64,000 nt of DNA from Beijerinckia mobilis. Lineage in GTDB: Bacteria; Pseudomonadota; Alphaproteobacteria; Rhizobiales; Beijerinckiaceae. Numbering within the stretch: the first letter of the stretch is position 1; every line of letters starts with the position of its first letter. Location of the stretch: the NCBI RefSeq assembly GCF_000745425.1, contig NZ_JQJH01000009.1, positions 62,001 through 126,000 of the forward strand. Reading direction: 5' to 3'. The notes below the pieces were generated by a model. The model worked only from the letters and a program-made list of their open reading frames with translations, was not told the DNA's origin and did not search any database. Below, piece after piece: positions 26,674 to 36,182 of this stretch. A program made the translations under genes and the position numbers.

Positions 26674-27036
26674 TATCGGGTCCTGTTCTTGTTGTCCTGA
26701 TTTCCTAACCGGAATAAAGCAAGCAATTCTTCAGGGATGACGGTTCAGCTATTAGAGCGACCTCGTGACGAAGCCGCAAGCCGCCGTTTTACCCAGTGTA
26801 TAGATCTTTTTCCCTTCAGCGGGCTTTCATTGACGTTGAAAGCATCAGCCTCGAAAAGTTGCCAGTTTTTGTCAAGCTCGCGCTTTAAAATGATTGAGAG
26901 AGTACGTTTCATTTTGCTATGCCGCGTCTCTATACTCTGGAGCATTTTCGGACATCTCTGAATTGCTCTTTTTTGAAGACCGCAGATTTTTCAATGATTT
27001 TGATTGCGCGGCGATTTTCGTCAGCGATGCGATCTT
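26674..27036. promoter_or_regulatory. hfq upstream region
   Basis: These 363 bp separate the aminotransferase stop from the hfq start and must contain the hfq promoter. A lone repeat-like arm (TGGAGCATTTTCGGA near 26938) may be a remnant of the dispersed element. A 66-residue minus-strand frame at 26745-26945 has no support as a gene. Confidence 0.4.
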
Positions 27037-27897
27037 CTAGTGTGTCCGAATTGCCATATCATGAAAAATCCGGCGCAGCTCGGTCGAAACCGGACCAGGC
27101 ACGCCGGCTCCTATATCATTTCCATCAATATTCACGACCGGCATCACGAGGCTCAACGCGCCGGTAATGAAGGCTTCACGCGCGGCATAGGCCTCCGACA
27201 GGCTGAACCGGCGCTCTTTCAGGCGCCATCCACGCGAAGCGATTATATCGATCAGGGTTGTGCGGGTAATGCCGCGAAGGATCGAATGATCCACCGGATG
27301 CGTGTGAATCGTGCCCTCTTGATCGACGATCCAGGCATTCGATGCCGCACCTTCGGTGACGAGTCCGTCCTCATCGACGAGCCAGGCCTCTGAGGCACCT
27401 TCCTCTTTTGCCGCCTGTTTGGCGAGGACGTTGGGCAACAGGTTGATAGTCTTGATATCGACCCGTTTCCAACGCAAATCAGGCAGGCTGATGACACGGA
27501 TACCTTTTTGCGCTGTGATTTCGCTTTTTTGGCGATCGACGGATTTGGCGCTGATGAGCAGGCTGGGCCGCACGCCGGGGTTCGGAAAGACATGTTCGCG
27601 CGGCGCGACGCCGCGCGTCACTTCGATATAGAGAAAACCGTTCTCGACCTTGTTTCTGACGATGACCTCACGCAAAACGCGGGCGAACGGCGCTTGCCCC
27701 ATCGGCCAGTCGATCCGCAATTCCGCCAGGGAACGGTCGAGTCTTTCACAATGCCGTACTTCGTCGATGAGAGCACCGCGATGGATCTCAATGACTTCAT
27801 AGACGCCGTCGCCGAAAAGAAAGCCGCGATCCTCGACGCTGATATTGGCTTCGCTCCGCGAAAGGTAGCGGCCATTGAGATAAAAGATCCGGCTCAC
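27037..27897 (-). CDS. D-amino acid aminotransferase (class IV PLP)
   Basis: This 286-residue fold-type IV PLP enzyme likely interconverts D-alanine and D-glutamate with 2-oxoacids. Visible are FYLNGRYLSRSEANISVEDRG and FGDGVYEVI at the N-terminus, the PLP lysine region DIKTINLLPNVLAKQ (Lys about 146), and GLVTEGAASNAWIVD, the phosphate-binding motif. The class also includes branched-chain transaminases and aminodeoxychorismate lyase; the VEDRGFLFGDGVYEVI start favours the DAAT subgroup. GTG 27897 is chosen since GGAAAG precedes it by five bases; the longer frame to 27975 has no family match. It lies between ntrX and hfq. Confidence 0.88.
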   Translation of the reverse strand: MSRIFYLNGRYLSRSEANISVEDRGFLFGDGVYEVIEIHRGALIDEVRHCERLDRSLAELRIDWPMGQAPFARVLREVIVRNKVENGFLYIEVTRGVAPREHVFPNPGVRPSLLISAKSVDRQKSEITAQKGIRVISLPDLRWKRVDIKTINLLPNVLAKQAAKEEGASEAWLVDEDGLVTEGAASNAWIVDQEGTIHTHPVDHSILRGITRTTLIDIIASRGWRLKERRFSLSEAYAAREAFITGALSLVMPVVNIDGNDIGAGVPGPVSTELRRIFHDMAIRTH

Positions 27898-28030
27898 ACA
27901 TGCTTTCCTGGAAGAATCAATCTTCGGCCTTGATCGGCCAAGTTGCATGTGATGGCAAGACATCCTTTCCGACAAATCTGATGCAGCTGCGAAATATGCG
28001 TCTCCTTACGACCGAAGCAATTGTCCGGGC

Positions 28031-28555
28031 TCAAAATCCGGTGATCCACCCGAGAAGCGCGCCACTGCCTATTCCCCATAAAGGATTGATTTTCGTGAAA
28101 CTCGTCACGAGGATCATTGAGCCGGTGATGACTAGGCTCATCGAGCCGTGCCAGGCTTCTCCGGCGAGAATTGCGCCTGTCGCGAAAAGAAGCCCGACGG
28201 CGATCGGTGCCAGCGCCTTGCGGAGGATCACAAGCCCGGCATGCTGCGCGTAGCGCGCGAGTACGCGCCCCGCGGCGAATGCCAACAGGGAAGAAGGAAG
28301 AAGAAACGCAATCGTCGCCACGATGAAACCGGGGAAACCCGCGATCTGCCAGCCGAGCAGGCTGATGACGATGCAGTTTGGGCCCGGTGTCACCTGCCCC
28401 ACGGCGATCAGCCGCACGAAAGTGGAAAAATCCAGCAAATGGTGAAGATCGACGAACTGCCGCTGGATTTCCGGCAGCGTGGCGGTCGCACCGCCGATCG
28501 CCAGCAGCGATGCCTCGGCGCAGGTTACCGCAATCTGTTTCAGAGCCTCGCTCAT
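28031..28555 (-). CDS. Chromate transporter, short CHR-domain subunit 2
   Basis: This 174-residue single CHR-domain protein shows SLLAIGGATATLPEIQRQFV and GQVTPGPNCIVISLLGWQIAG; the TPGP motif near residue 56 and about five hydrophobic segments are characteristic. Its ATG overlaps the stop of the paired gene (ATGA), so both are translated together and likely form an antiparallel heterodimer, the usual arrangement of short CHR pairs. Chromate efflux is the family's known role, but substrate is inferred only. The frame extending to 28696 is a read-through into the neighbour. Confidence 0.85.
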   Translation of the reverse strand: MSEALKQIAVTCAEASLLAIGGATATLPEIQRQFVDLHHLLDFSTFVRLIAVGQVTPGPNCIVISLLGWQIAGFPGFIVATIAFLLPSSLLAFAAGRVLARYAQHAGLVILRKALAPIAVGLLFATGAILAGEAWHGSMSLVITGSMILVTSFTKINPLWGIGSGALLGWITGF

Positions 28556-29118
28556 GCCTTTCTCCTGGAGAGAAGAACGGTGGCGGCGAGGCTGATGGGA
28601 ACGAGACAGGCGATGGTCGGCGCGAAGGGAAAGCGGAAATAGCCGATGGCTAAAAAAACGACTGAAGCGATCGGCAGGACATGGGCGTCTGGCCAAATCG
28701 ATCGCAGGATCTTCGTTGCCGTTCCGATGATCAGCCCTGCCGTTGCGGCTGCCGCTCCCGAAAGGGCGTTGTTGAGCGCAGGCATAGTGGCGAAATGATC
28801 ATAGAGAGAGGCGACGCCGAGCAGGATGGTGAGAGGCATCGCGAGGAGACCCGTCAGAGCGGCAAGCGCTCCCGTCAAGCCACGGTAGCGATCACCGAGG
28901 AGGATCGCCATATTCACCGTATTGGCGCCCGGCAGGACATTGGCGATTCCCAAGAGTTCGGAAAATTCCCGATCCCCCAGCCAATGGCGTTCCTCGACGA
29001 CGATCCGCCGAACCCAGGCCGCGACACCGCCGAAGCCGAGCAGGCCGATTTTCAGGAAAGCCAGGAAAAGAGCCACGCGAGAAGGGATTTTCGAGGCCTG
29101 AGCCGTGGAAGCCATCAT
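28552..29118 (-). CDS. Chromate transporter, short CHR-domain subunit 1
   Basis: This 188-residue CHR-domain protein has FLKIGLLGFGGVAAWVRRIVVEERHWLGDREFSELLGIANVLPGANTVNMA; the GFGG and LPGAN elements correspond to the first half of ChrA. Five to six membrane helices are visible. It is the promoter-proximal member of the pair. Upstream (29119-29393) lie two copies of the dispersed repeat and then ntrX, so the pair may have its own promoter or depend on ntrX readthrough. Confidence 0.87.
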   Translation of the reverse strand: MMASTAQASKIPSRVALFLAFLKIGLLGFGGVAAWVRRIVVEERHWLGDREFSELLGIANVLPGANTVNMAILLGDRYRGLTGALAALTGLLAMPLTILLGVASLYDHFATMPALNNALSGAAAATAGLIIGTATKILRSIWPDAHVLPIASVVFLAIGYFRFPFAPTIACLVPISLAATVLLSRRKA

Positions 29119-29176
29119 GGTATTTTCAACGAAAGATTGGCTGAAAATTATCGAGCCGCGTCAATAAATTCTCACC

Positions 29177-29280
29177 TAGAGCATTTTCGATTCGGATTGA
29201 ATCGCTATGCAATTCAAAATCGTTGAAAATGCTCTAACTTTTCCAAGTGGAGCAGTTCGGAAACATCCGAACATGCTCTA
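29177..29280. repeat. Dispersed two-hairpin element, copy 3
   Basis: Module A has perfect 12-bp arms TAGAGCATTTTC (29177-29188) and GAAAATGCTCTA (29225-29236) with inner TTGAAT...ATTCAA. Module B follows as GGAGCAGTTCGGA / TCCGAACATGCTCT (about 29249-29279), more diverged than in other copies. It is directly adjacent to copy 4, giving a tandem pair. Confidence 0.85.
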
Positions 29281-29380
29281 GAGCATTTTGCATTGATCTT
29301 GAATCGCTTCGCGATTCCATAGCTCTGAAAATGCTCTTGTTCTTTGAGTAGAGCGTTTCTGGATATATCCGAAACGCTCT
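29280..29380. repeat. Dispersed two-hairpin element, copy 4 (3' end of ntrX)
   Basis: Module A: AGAGCATTTT (29280-29289) and AAAATGCTCT (29328-29337), inner GAATCGC TTC GCGATTC (29301-29317). Module B: AGAGCGTTTC (29350-29359), GGATATATCC, GAAACGCTCT (29371-29380). It ends 14 bp from the ntrX stop codon, in the place of a terminator. Confidence 0.87.
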
Positions 29381-29393
29381 AATCGATTCTCAC

Positions 29394-30761
29394 TCAATCG
29401 ATTCTCAAGGATTTCAATTTGCGATGCAGCGCCGAGCGTTCCATCCCGATGAATTCCGCCGTGCGTGAGATATTGCCCCCGAAACGGTTGATCTGGGCGA
29501 CGAGATATTCGCGTTCGAACATTTCGCGCGCCTCGCGCAGCGGCAGGCTGAGCAGCTTTTCGCCGCCGGATCCATTGGGCATGGCCGGCACCAGCGCACC
29601 GATCTCGGCCGGCAGCATGTCAGCGGTGATCGCGACGGTGGGATCGCCCGCCGCAAGAATCATCAGACGTTCCACATTGTTGCGCAATTGCCGGATGTTG
29701 CCGGGCCAGTCGTGTGATTGCAAAACGGCCATGGCGTCATCGGCGATAACCCGGCGCGGCATGCCGGTCATCTGCGAAACCTGGTCCATGAAATAGGTGA
29801 TGAGTTCGGCAATATCCTCGCGGCGTTCGGCCAGGGACGGAATGCGGACGGGTACGACCGCGAGCCGATGAAACAGGTCCTCGCGCAAAGCGCCATCGGT
29901 GATCGCCGCAGTGAGATCGCGGGCGCTTGACGAAATGATGCGGACATCGACATGGACCCGCGTCGAACCATTGACGCGCTGGAAGTTCTGATCGACCAGC
30001 ACGCGCAGGATTTTGCCCTGCGTCTCGCGTGGCATGTCGGCAATTTCGTCGAGATAGAGCGTGCCGCCATGCGCCTCTTCCAGCGCACCAATCTTGCGCC
30101 CATGGCCGTCACCGCCTTCGGTGCCGAACAGTTCGATTTCCATCGTCTCGGGGGCGATGGTCGCCGCATTGAGTATGACGAAGGGGCCATTGGCCCGGTT
30201 CGATGCCGCATGGATCGACCGTGCCGTCAATTCCTTGCCGGAGCCTGCCGCACCGGTAATGAGGACGCGCGAATTCGATGCTCCGACACGCTCGATGGCC
30301 TGACGCAGCTGGTTGATTGCGGTCGATTTGCCGATGATCTTGTTGACCGCGCCACTGCGCGCGCGCAGATCGCTGACTTCCCGTTTCAACCGCGAGGCTT
30401 CGAGCGCATGCTGGGCGACGAGCACGAGGCGATCGGCCTTGAACGGCTTTTCAATGAAGTCGTAGGCACCGAATTTGATGGCGGAAACGGCGGTCTCGAT
30501 ATTGCCGTGGCCCGAGATCATGACGACCGGAAGGCTTGGATTCTGCTCCTTGATGATTTGCAGAAGCTGCAGACCGTCGAGTTTGGAACCCTGAAGCCAA
30601 ATATCGAGGAACAAAAGCCCCGGCTGCCGGGCCTCGATCTGTGCCAGCGCCTCGTCGGAATTTTTCGCAGTCCGCGTCACATATCCTTCGTCCGAGAGGA
30701 TACCGGAAACGATTTCGCGAATATCCGTTTCGTCGTCTACGATGAGAATGTCGCTGCCCAT
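29394..30761 (-). CDS. ntrX: Nitrogen-regulation response regulator NtrX
   Basis: NtrX is the response regulator of the NtrYX system, linked to nitrogen and redox control. Of 455 residues, the receiver domain has phosphoacceptor Asp53 (LLFLDIW) and Lys105-type KPF. The AAA+ domain has Walker A GAAGSGKE near 170 and Walker B LYLDEIADMP. The loop where sigma-54 activators carry GAFTGA reads FGTEGGDGHGRKIGAL, so the sigma-54 contact is missing, as I know it for Brucella NtrX. The C-terminal Fis-type helix-turn-helix is intact (NISRTAEFIGMERSALHRKL). It follows ntrY on the same strand by 257 bp, so it may have its own promoter. Confidence 0.95.
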   Translation of the reverse strand: MGSDILIVDDETDIREIVSGILSDEGYVTRTAKNSDEALAQIEARQPGLLFLDIWLQGSKLDGLQLLQIIKEQNPSLPVVMISGHGNIETAVSAIKFGAYDFIEKPFKADRLVLVAQHALEASRLKREVSDLRARSGAVNKIIGKSTAINQLRQAIERVGASNSRVLITGAAGSGKELTARSIHAASNRANGPFVILNAATIAPETMEIELFGTEGGDGHGRKIGALEEAHGGTLYLDEIADMPRETQGKILRVLVDQNFQRVNGSTRVHVDVRIISSSARDLTAAITDGALREDLFHRLAVVPVRIPSLAERREDIAELITYFMDQVSQMTGMPRRVIADDAMAVLQSHDWPGNIRQLRNNVERLMILAAGDPTVAITADMLPAEIGALVPAMPNGSGGEKLLSLPLREAREMFEREYLVAQINRFGGNISRTAEFIGMERSALHRKLKSLRID

Positions 30762-31018
30762 AATTCCGTATCTGGTTGCGGATTGAACTCAGGATTTTCA
30801 CGGCGCCGAAATCCGGCCCGGTCTCGGCAGTGGCAAATCCCCTGGACACTTCCGATCGTGCGTCGATTCGTTTTCAAGACAAAACCTAAAATTGTCCTGC
30901 CGATCAAGCTTGGCATTTGAAGGCTTTGCTGTCCTTTCGATAATATTCCTGCTTTCGTAAACGCATCGCTCCCTGTTGGAGAGGGCAACAGACTATTCGG
31001 TTGTGCCTTTCGGCAGAA

Positions 31019-33349
31019 TCAACCAAGGCTCGAAACAAGAGCGGCGCGCGTCGCCATTTCAGCACCAATCGGTACGATGAGCCTGACGCAGGCACCCGGC
31101 CCTTCCGGAGCATCCAGCAATTGCAGCGATCCGCCGTGATCCTCCAGAATTTTGGCGACGATCGGGAGACCCAAGCCGGTTCCCTCGGCGCGTGTCGTCA
31201 TATAGGGCTCGAGCAGGCGATTCCTGTTCTCGCGCGGGAAACCCTTGCCGTTGTCGATAATCTCGATTTCAGCCCGCTCACGGGTGGCATCATCGGGAAG
31301 GGCCTCATCGCGCGTGACCCGCAGTTTGATGAGAATACGTCCAGGCGGTCTCGGCTTCACCGAAGAGGCTTCGGCGCTGGTACCGGGTTCGGCATTTTCT
31401 ATCGATGCTTCCGCTTCCGCCGCCGCTATGCCTTCAGTCGCGTTCTTTAGGATATTCGTCACCGCCTGTGACAGGAGCCGCCGATCGAAATAGCCCATGA
31501 CCGGCTCTTCCGGCATGTCCTCGTCGAAAACGATATCGGGATGCGCGACGCGCATGAGGAAGAGAACGCGCCGCAAACAATCGGAGAGATTGTCGGATTC
31601 GAGTTTGGCCTTCGGCATGCGCGCGAAGGAGGAAAATTCATCGACCATGCGTTTGATATCATCGACCTGCCGCACGATCGTATCGACACATTGATCGAAG
31701 ATGTCGCGGTCCTGCGTGATTAAACGCCCGTATTTCCGCTTCAGGCGCTCAGCGGAGAGCTGGATCGGCGTCAGCGGATTTTTGATTTCATGAGCGATAC
31801 GGCGCGCCACATCTGCCCAGGCGGCTGTGCGTTGCGCGGTCACGAGGTCGGTGATGTCATCGAGGGTGACGACATAGCCCTTGTCGGACCGTGCGGTCGG
31901 CTCCGAGGTAATGCTGATGTTGAACAGGCGGTCGCGTCCGCCGCGATCGAGGCTGATCTGGCCCTGCATGAGCCGGAGTGAACTGGCGCGGGCCTCGTTG
32001 AGCAGACTGGTGATTTCAGGCAGCACCGTTTCGACCGGCTGGCCGGTCACCGGGGCAAGTTCCTCGGCCCCGGCCGGCATCAGTTTTTCCGCCGAGGCGT
32101 TAAGGACCGTCACCTGCCCTTTCGGGCCAACGCCGACGACGGCGACGGGCACGCCGGAAAGAACCGCCTCGGTAAACAGGCGACGCTCGTCGATGAGATT
32201 GCTGGCGGCGATCAGCCGGTTCTGCTGCAGGCGTAGTTCGGCGATCATTTTGTTGAAGGTCTCGCCAAGCCGGGCCAGATCGCCTTCGTCGCGATAGACC
32301 GCGACCTGAACCGAGAGATTGCCCGAGGCGACCTGATCCGTCGCGGTGATCAGACGGCGGATCGGCGCCACCAATTGATTGGCGAAGGACAGGCCAAGCC
32401 AGGTTGCCGCAAGCAGCATGATAAGCGCGATCGAGACGAACATGGCCGCGAAGGCGAGCTGGATGCTGCGCCTGTGACTGTCGAAAGCATCATAGAGGGC
32501 GACGAGCTTCGACGCCTCGCGCGGAAAGGCGACACTGAACGGATCGACCGGCCGCGCGACATAGAGAAAGGTATCGGTAAAGGAAGCCACCGGCCGCAAG
32601 GCAACGAAAGTCGCGCCTTCGTCGAGGATGAGGCAAAGGGGTTCGTTCTTGCGCGCGTCCGCGAAATCGGAGGGTTCTGGTTTGACGATGGCGGTGCCGA
32701 CCTTGGCGTGGGTGTCGATCCGCTCGATGACCTCGCCCTTCGAATTCATCAGCGCGGCGGCGGTAAAACCGAGAAAGCGCGCCCGCGAGGCGAAGAAATC
32801 CCGAAACAATTCACGATGGTTCTCGAATAATATGGTCTTCGCACGGTCGAGATCGGCCGCGGTCAGCAGAGCTTCCTGCAGGAGTGCCTTGCACTGCCCC
32901 TCACGGAACAGGCGTGCGGCGTCGATCGTGTTCAGCACGAAACCGCGCACATCCTGCATGAAAGAGGGGTTGAGGCTGCGCTCCAACGTTACCGAACCGA
33001 CCCAGGCCATGAGCAAGGCCGGCGCCGCCGCGACGATCGAAAACAGCGTGACGATGCGAAGATGCAGTCCGGCGCCCGCCACCTTGCTGCGCCAGGCGGC
33101 GTAAAGCCTGTAGGCCTCGACGAGCACCAGACCGAACAGCAGAAAAATGCTGGCGATATTCGCGATGAACAGACCAAGCACGATATGGTCGCTCACCGCG
33201 ACAGGCGTATAGCCCGCGAAGATCAGAAAGCTGCTGAGCGCAATGATCAGCGCGAGCAGAACGAAAACAGCGCCTAGAGGCGTCGTCCATCGGCGCTCGC
33301 GCTTGGAAAAACCTGGCGGGGCGTGATGCGGGGAAAGAATATCGGACAT
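31019..33349 (-). CDS. ntrY: Nitrogen-regulation sensor histidine kinase NtrY
   Basis: NtrY is the membrane sensor of NtrYX. The 776 residues hold three N-terminal helices (about 25-47, 55-80, 97-119), a periplasmic region (about 120-295), a fourth helix (about 297-320), a HAMP linker, a PAS domain (about 385-490) and the kinase core with H-box [17 protein letters not shown] and G-boxes DNGKGFP and GTGLGLPI. In the region near 660-690 the sequence has an acidic Ser/Ala insertion (AAEAEASIENAEPGTSAEAS), not usual in kinase cores. It starts 53 bp after ntrC and is cotranscribed with it. Confidence 0.95.
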   Translation of the reverse strand: MSDILSPHHAPPGFSKRERRWTTPLGAVFVLLALIIALSSFLIFAGYTPVAVSDHIVLGLFIANIASIFLLFGLVLVEAYRLYAAWRSKVAGAGLHLRIVTLFSIVAAAPALLMAWVGSVTLERSLNPSFMQDVRGFVLNTIDAARLFREGQCKALLQEALLTAADLDRAKTILFENHRELFRDFFASRARFLGFTAAALMNSKGEVIERIDTHAKVGTAIVKPEPSDFADARKNEPLCLILDEGATFVALRPVASFTDTFLYVARPVDPFSVAFPREASKLVALYDAFDSHRRSIQLAFAAMFVSIALIMLLAATWLGLSFANQLVAPIRRLITATDQVASGNLSVQVAVYRDEGDLARLGETFNKMIAELRLQQNRLIAASNLIDERRLFTEAVLSGVPVAVVGVGPKGQVTVLNASAEKLMPAGAEELAPVTGQPVETVLPEITSLLNEARASSLRLMQGQISLDRGGRDRLFNISITSEPTARSDKGYVVTLDDITDLVTAQRTAAWADVARRIAHEIKNPLTPIQLSAERLKRKYGRLITQDRDIFDQCVDTIVRQVDDIKRMVDEFSSFARMPKAKLESDNLSDCLRRVLFLMRVAHPDIVFDEDMPEEPVMGYFDRRLLSQAVTNILKNATEGIAAAEAEASIENAEPGTSAEASSVKPRPPGRILIKLRVTRDEALPDDATRERAEIEIIDNGKGFPRENRNRLLEPYMTTRAEGTGLGLPIVAKILEDHGGSLQLLDAPEGPGACVRLIVPIGAEMATRAALVSSLG

Positions 33350-33402
33350 CAGGCCCCTGCGGCGTCAAACCGGACAGGGAGGATCCTTCCGGTCTCTTCA
33401 GC

Positions 33403-34884
33403 TCAACGTGGCGAGCGCATCAACCTTATATCGAGATCGCGGACTTTTTTGCGCAAGGTATTGCGGTTGAGCCCCAAAAGTTCCGCGGCTTTGATCTGGT
33501 TGCCGCGTGTCGCGCTGAGCGCGGCGGAGATCAGCGGATATTCCACTTCACGCAGGATGCGATGGTAGAGACCGGGAGGCGGCAATTGATCCCCGTGGGC
33601 CTTGAAGATCTCGGACAGGTGCCGCTCCATCGCCCCGGCGAGCGTGAGATTGCGATCCTGCTCCCGGGTCTTGTTGACTGCATTGGCCGTGGGCAGCGGA
33701 GGATTCGGCGAAACGAAAGTGTTCTGATCGGCGGCGAGCTCCGCATCGACCAGCTGTACCGTAATGGTTTCCTGCGGATAGAGCGCTGCGAGACGACGCG
33801 TCAGATTTTCCAGTTCGCGAATATTCCCCGGCCAGCGATAGCGCTTCATCCGCTCAAGGGCTTCGGGGTCGATGTGTTTCATCGGAAGCCCCTCGCTGGC
33901 AGCAATGGTGAAGAAATGATGCGCGAGATCGCCGATATCCTCGGTGCGTTCGCGCAGCGGCGGCAGGCGCAGTGGAACGACATTCAGCCGGAAGTACAGA
34001 TCTTCACGGAATTGGCCCAGCTGGATCGAATTGCGTAGATCCTTGTTGGTGGCGGCGATGATCCGCACATTGGTCTTGATCGGCGTGCGACCACCGACGG
34101 TCGTATATTCGCTCTGCTGCAGCACGCGCAAAAGCCGCGTCTGCGCTTCCATCGGCATGTCGCCGATCTCGTCCAGAAACAGGGTGCCACCTTCGGCCTG
34201 TTCGAACCGGCCTGGCGCACGCTGGTTGGCGCCAGTGAAGGCACCTTTCTCATGGCCGAACAATTCGCTTTCGATCAAGTCGCGCGGGATTGCCGCCATA
34301 TTGACGGCGACGAACGGTCCCTTCTTGCGCTTGCCGTAATCATGCAGGGCGCGGGCAACGAGCTCCTTGCCGGTTCCGGATTCACCGGTGATCATCACCG
34401 TGAGGTCGGTCTGCATGAGGCGGGCAAGCGCGCGATAGATCTCCTGCATGGCCGGGGAGCGCCCGACTAGCGGCATGCCTTCGAGATCCTCGGGCCTTTC
34501 CTCCTGAACGCGGTTCTTCGGCCCGCTCATCGCCCGGCCGACGATGGAGACGAGTTCGCGCAGATCGAAAGGCTTCGGCAGATAATCATAGGCGCCGCGC
34601 TCGGACGCCTTGATCGCCGTCATGAAGGTGTTCTGCGCGCTCATCACGATGATCGGAAGATCGGGCCTGAGCTTCTTCATCTTCGGCAAAAGCTCGAAGG
34701 CGTTCTCATCCGGCATGACAACGTCGGTAATCACGAGATCCCCGTCGCCGGACTGGACCCAGCGCCATAGGGTCGCCGCGGTCCCGGTCGCACGCACTTC
34801 ATAGCCGGCTCGGGACAATGCCTGACTCAGCACCGTCCGGATCGCCGTATCGTCATCCGCAACGAGGATATTTCCGCTCGCCAT
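33403..34884 (-). CDS. ntrC: Nitrogen-regulation response regulator NtrC
   Basis: NtrC activates sigma-54 promoters of nitrogen assimilation genes when phosphorylated by NtrB. Of 493 residues, the receiver domain has Asp54 ([10 protein letters not shown]), the AAA+ domain has Walker A GESGTGKE, an intact GAFTGA loop ([17 protein letters not shown]), Walker [11 protein letters not shown] and an R-finger region. The C-terminal Fis helix-turn-helix is [23 protein letters not shown]. It stands between ntrB and ntrY on one strand. The intact loop contrasts with NtrX. Confidence 0.97.
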   Translation of the reverse strand: MASGNILVADDDTAIRTVLSQALSRAGYEVRATGTAATLWRWVQSGDGDLVITDVVMPDENAFELLPKMKKLRPDLPIIVMSAQNTFMTAIKASERGAYDYLPKPFDLRELVSIVGRAMSGPKNRVQEERPEDLEGMPLVGRSPAMQEIYRALARLMQTDLTVMITGESGTGKELVARALHDYGKRKKGPFVAVNMAAIPRDLIESELFGHEKGAFTGANQRAPGRFEQAEGGTLFLDEIGDMPMEAQTRLLRVLQQSEYTTVGGRTPIKTNVRIIAATNKDLRNSIQLGQFREDLYFRLNVVPLRLPPLRERTEDIGDLAHHFFTIAASEGLPMKHIDPEALERMKRYRWPGNIRELENLTRRLAALYPQETITVQLVDAELAADQNTFVSPNPPLPTANAVNKTREQDRNLTLAGAMERHLSEIFKAHGDQLPPPGLYHRILREVEYPLISAALSATRGNQIKAAELLGLNRNTLRKKVRDLDIRLMRSPR

Positions 34885-35006
34885 GGCATGCTCCTGTTCG
34901 GGTCAACTGCGCTGAATTTTTGAGGGCAAAACCGCCCTTATTGTTTTGGATGGGTTTTGTGCAGTCGCTTGCGTGACGCCGAAGCGGCGTCCGACCAGGC
35001 TGATGC

Positions 35007-36182
35007 CTATCCGCGTGAAGTCCCGCGTCCGTCGCGAGGCGCGGACATGGGCATGAGCACCCGGAACGTCGTGCGATGCGGATGCGATTCACATTCGATG
35101 ATTCCACCATGATCACCGATGATTTTCGCAACCAGTGCAAGTCCAAGGCCAGTTCCGGTCGCCTTGGTGGTGATAAACGGATCAAAAAGATAAGGCAGGA
35201 CATCTTCCGGTACGCCCGCGCCATTGTCGCGCACACAGAATTCGAGCGGCAGGGACACGGGTGTCTTGGAACCGACCAGCTGCAGCCGGACGCCCGGCCG
35301 GAAAGCCGTCGACAATTCGATCTCGCCGTCGAGCCGCTCTTCGCCGATCGCCTCGGCGGCATTCTTCACGAGATTGAGGAGAATCTGCACCAGCTGATCG
35401 CGATTGCCGAGCACCGGCGGCAGCGAGGGATCGTAATTTTCGATGAAGCGGATGTGGCGCGCGAAACCCGCTTGCGCCACCTTCTTCACATGGTCGAGAA
35501 TCGAATGAATGTTGACCGCCTCGCGTTCGATCGGCCGCTGATCGGAAAAGGCGCTCATCCGGTCGACGAGTTTGACGATCCGGTCCGTCTCCTCGCAGAT
35601 CAATTGTGTAAGGGCACGATCATTGTCGTTGGCGTCGGTCTCAAGGAGTTGCGCCGCGCCGCGAATGCCGGACAGCGGATTTTTGATCTCATGAGCCAGC
35701 ATGGAAGCCATGGCGGCGACGGAACGCGCGGCGCCGCGATGCGTCAATTGCCGTTCCATCTTATCGGCGATCGAGCGCTCCTGCAGCATGACGACGACGC
35801 CCTCGTCGAGATCAGGCAAGGGGGAGACGAAAATATCGACGAGACCCTCGATTTTCGGCAGGCCGAGATCGACCCTGTATTCATTAACCGCCGCGCCACG
35901 GCTGCGGACATGCTCAATGAGCCCGAGCAGCGGGGAACCAATCGGCAGAAGTTCCACCAGACGATGCTGCCACAGGGCCGTGCGGCTCATGCCGAAGAAA
36001 TTTTCTGCCGCGACATTGGCGTCGCAGATGCGCCCGTCCGGCAGCACGGCGATGACCGGATGCGGCAAGGCATTCAAGAGCTTGGTGGATTCAGGTGCGA
36101 TGTCGATCGGCGGCGCTGACATGGTTTCAGACGGTGCGAAAATGCCGGAATTAGCCCGGAAAATAACGGATGTAGCAGTCAT
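35007..36182 (-). CDS. ntrB: Nitrogen-regulation sensor kinase/phosphatase NtrB
   Basis: NtrB phosphorylates or dephosphorylates NtrC according to the PII protein state. The 391 residues have no membrane segment: a PAS domain (about 35-140), the H-box [19 protein letters not shown], the ATPase N-box [13 protein letters not shown] and G-boxes DNGAGVPED and GTGLGLALV. The ATG at 36182 overlaps the dusB stop (ATGA), so translation is coupled; the longer frame to 36614 runs inside dusB and is not real. An inner ATG ([12 protein letters not shown]) is an alternative start. Confidence 0.95.
   Translation of the reverse strand: MTATSVIFRANSGIFAPSETMSAPPIDIAPESTKLLNALPHPVIAVLPDGRICDANVAAENFFGMSRTALWQHRLVELLPIGSPLLGLIEHVRSRGAAVNEYRVDLGLPKIEGLVDIFVSPLPDLDEGVVVMLQERSIADKMERQLTHRGAARSVAAMASMLAHEIKNPLSGIRGAAQLLETDANDNDRALTQLICEETDRIVKLVDRMSAFSDQRPIEREAVNIHSILDHVKKVAQAGFARHIRFIENYDPSLPPVLGNRDQLVQILLNLVKNAAEAIGEERLDGEIELSTAFRPGVRLQLVGSKTPVSLPLEFCVRDNGAGVPEDVLPYLFDPFITTKATGTGLGLALVAKIIGDHGGIIECESHPHRTTFRVLMPMSAPRDGRGTSRG

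Noticed and set aside
26745-26945. 66-codon minus-strand frame upstream of hfq
   Set aside because: Too short, no motif, and it lies in the probable hfq promoter region.
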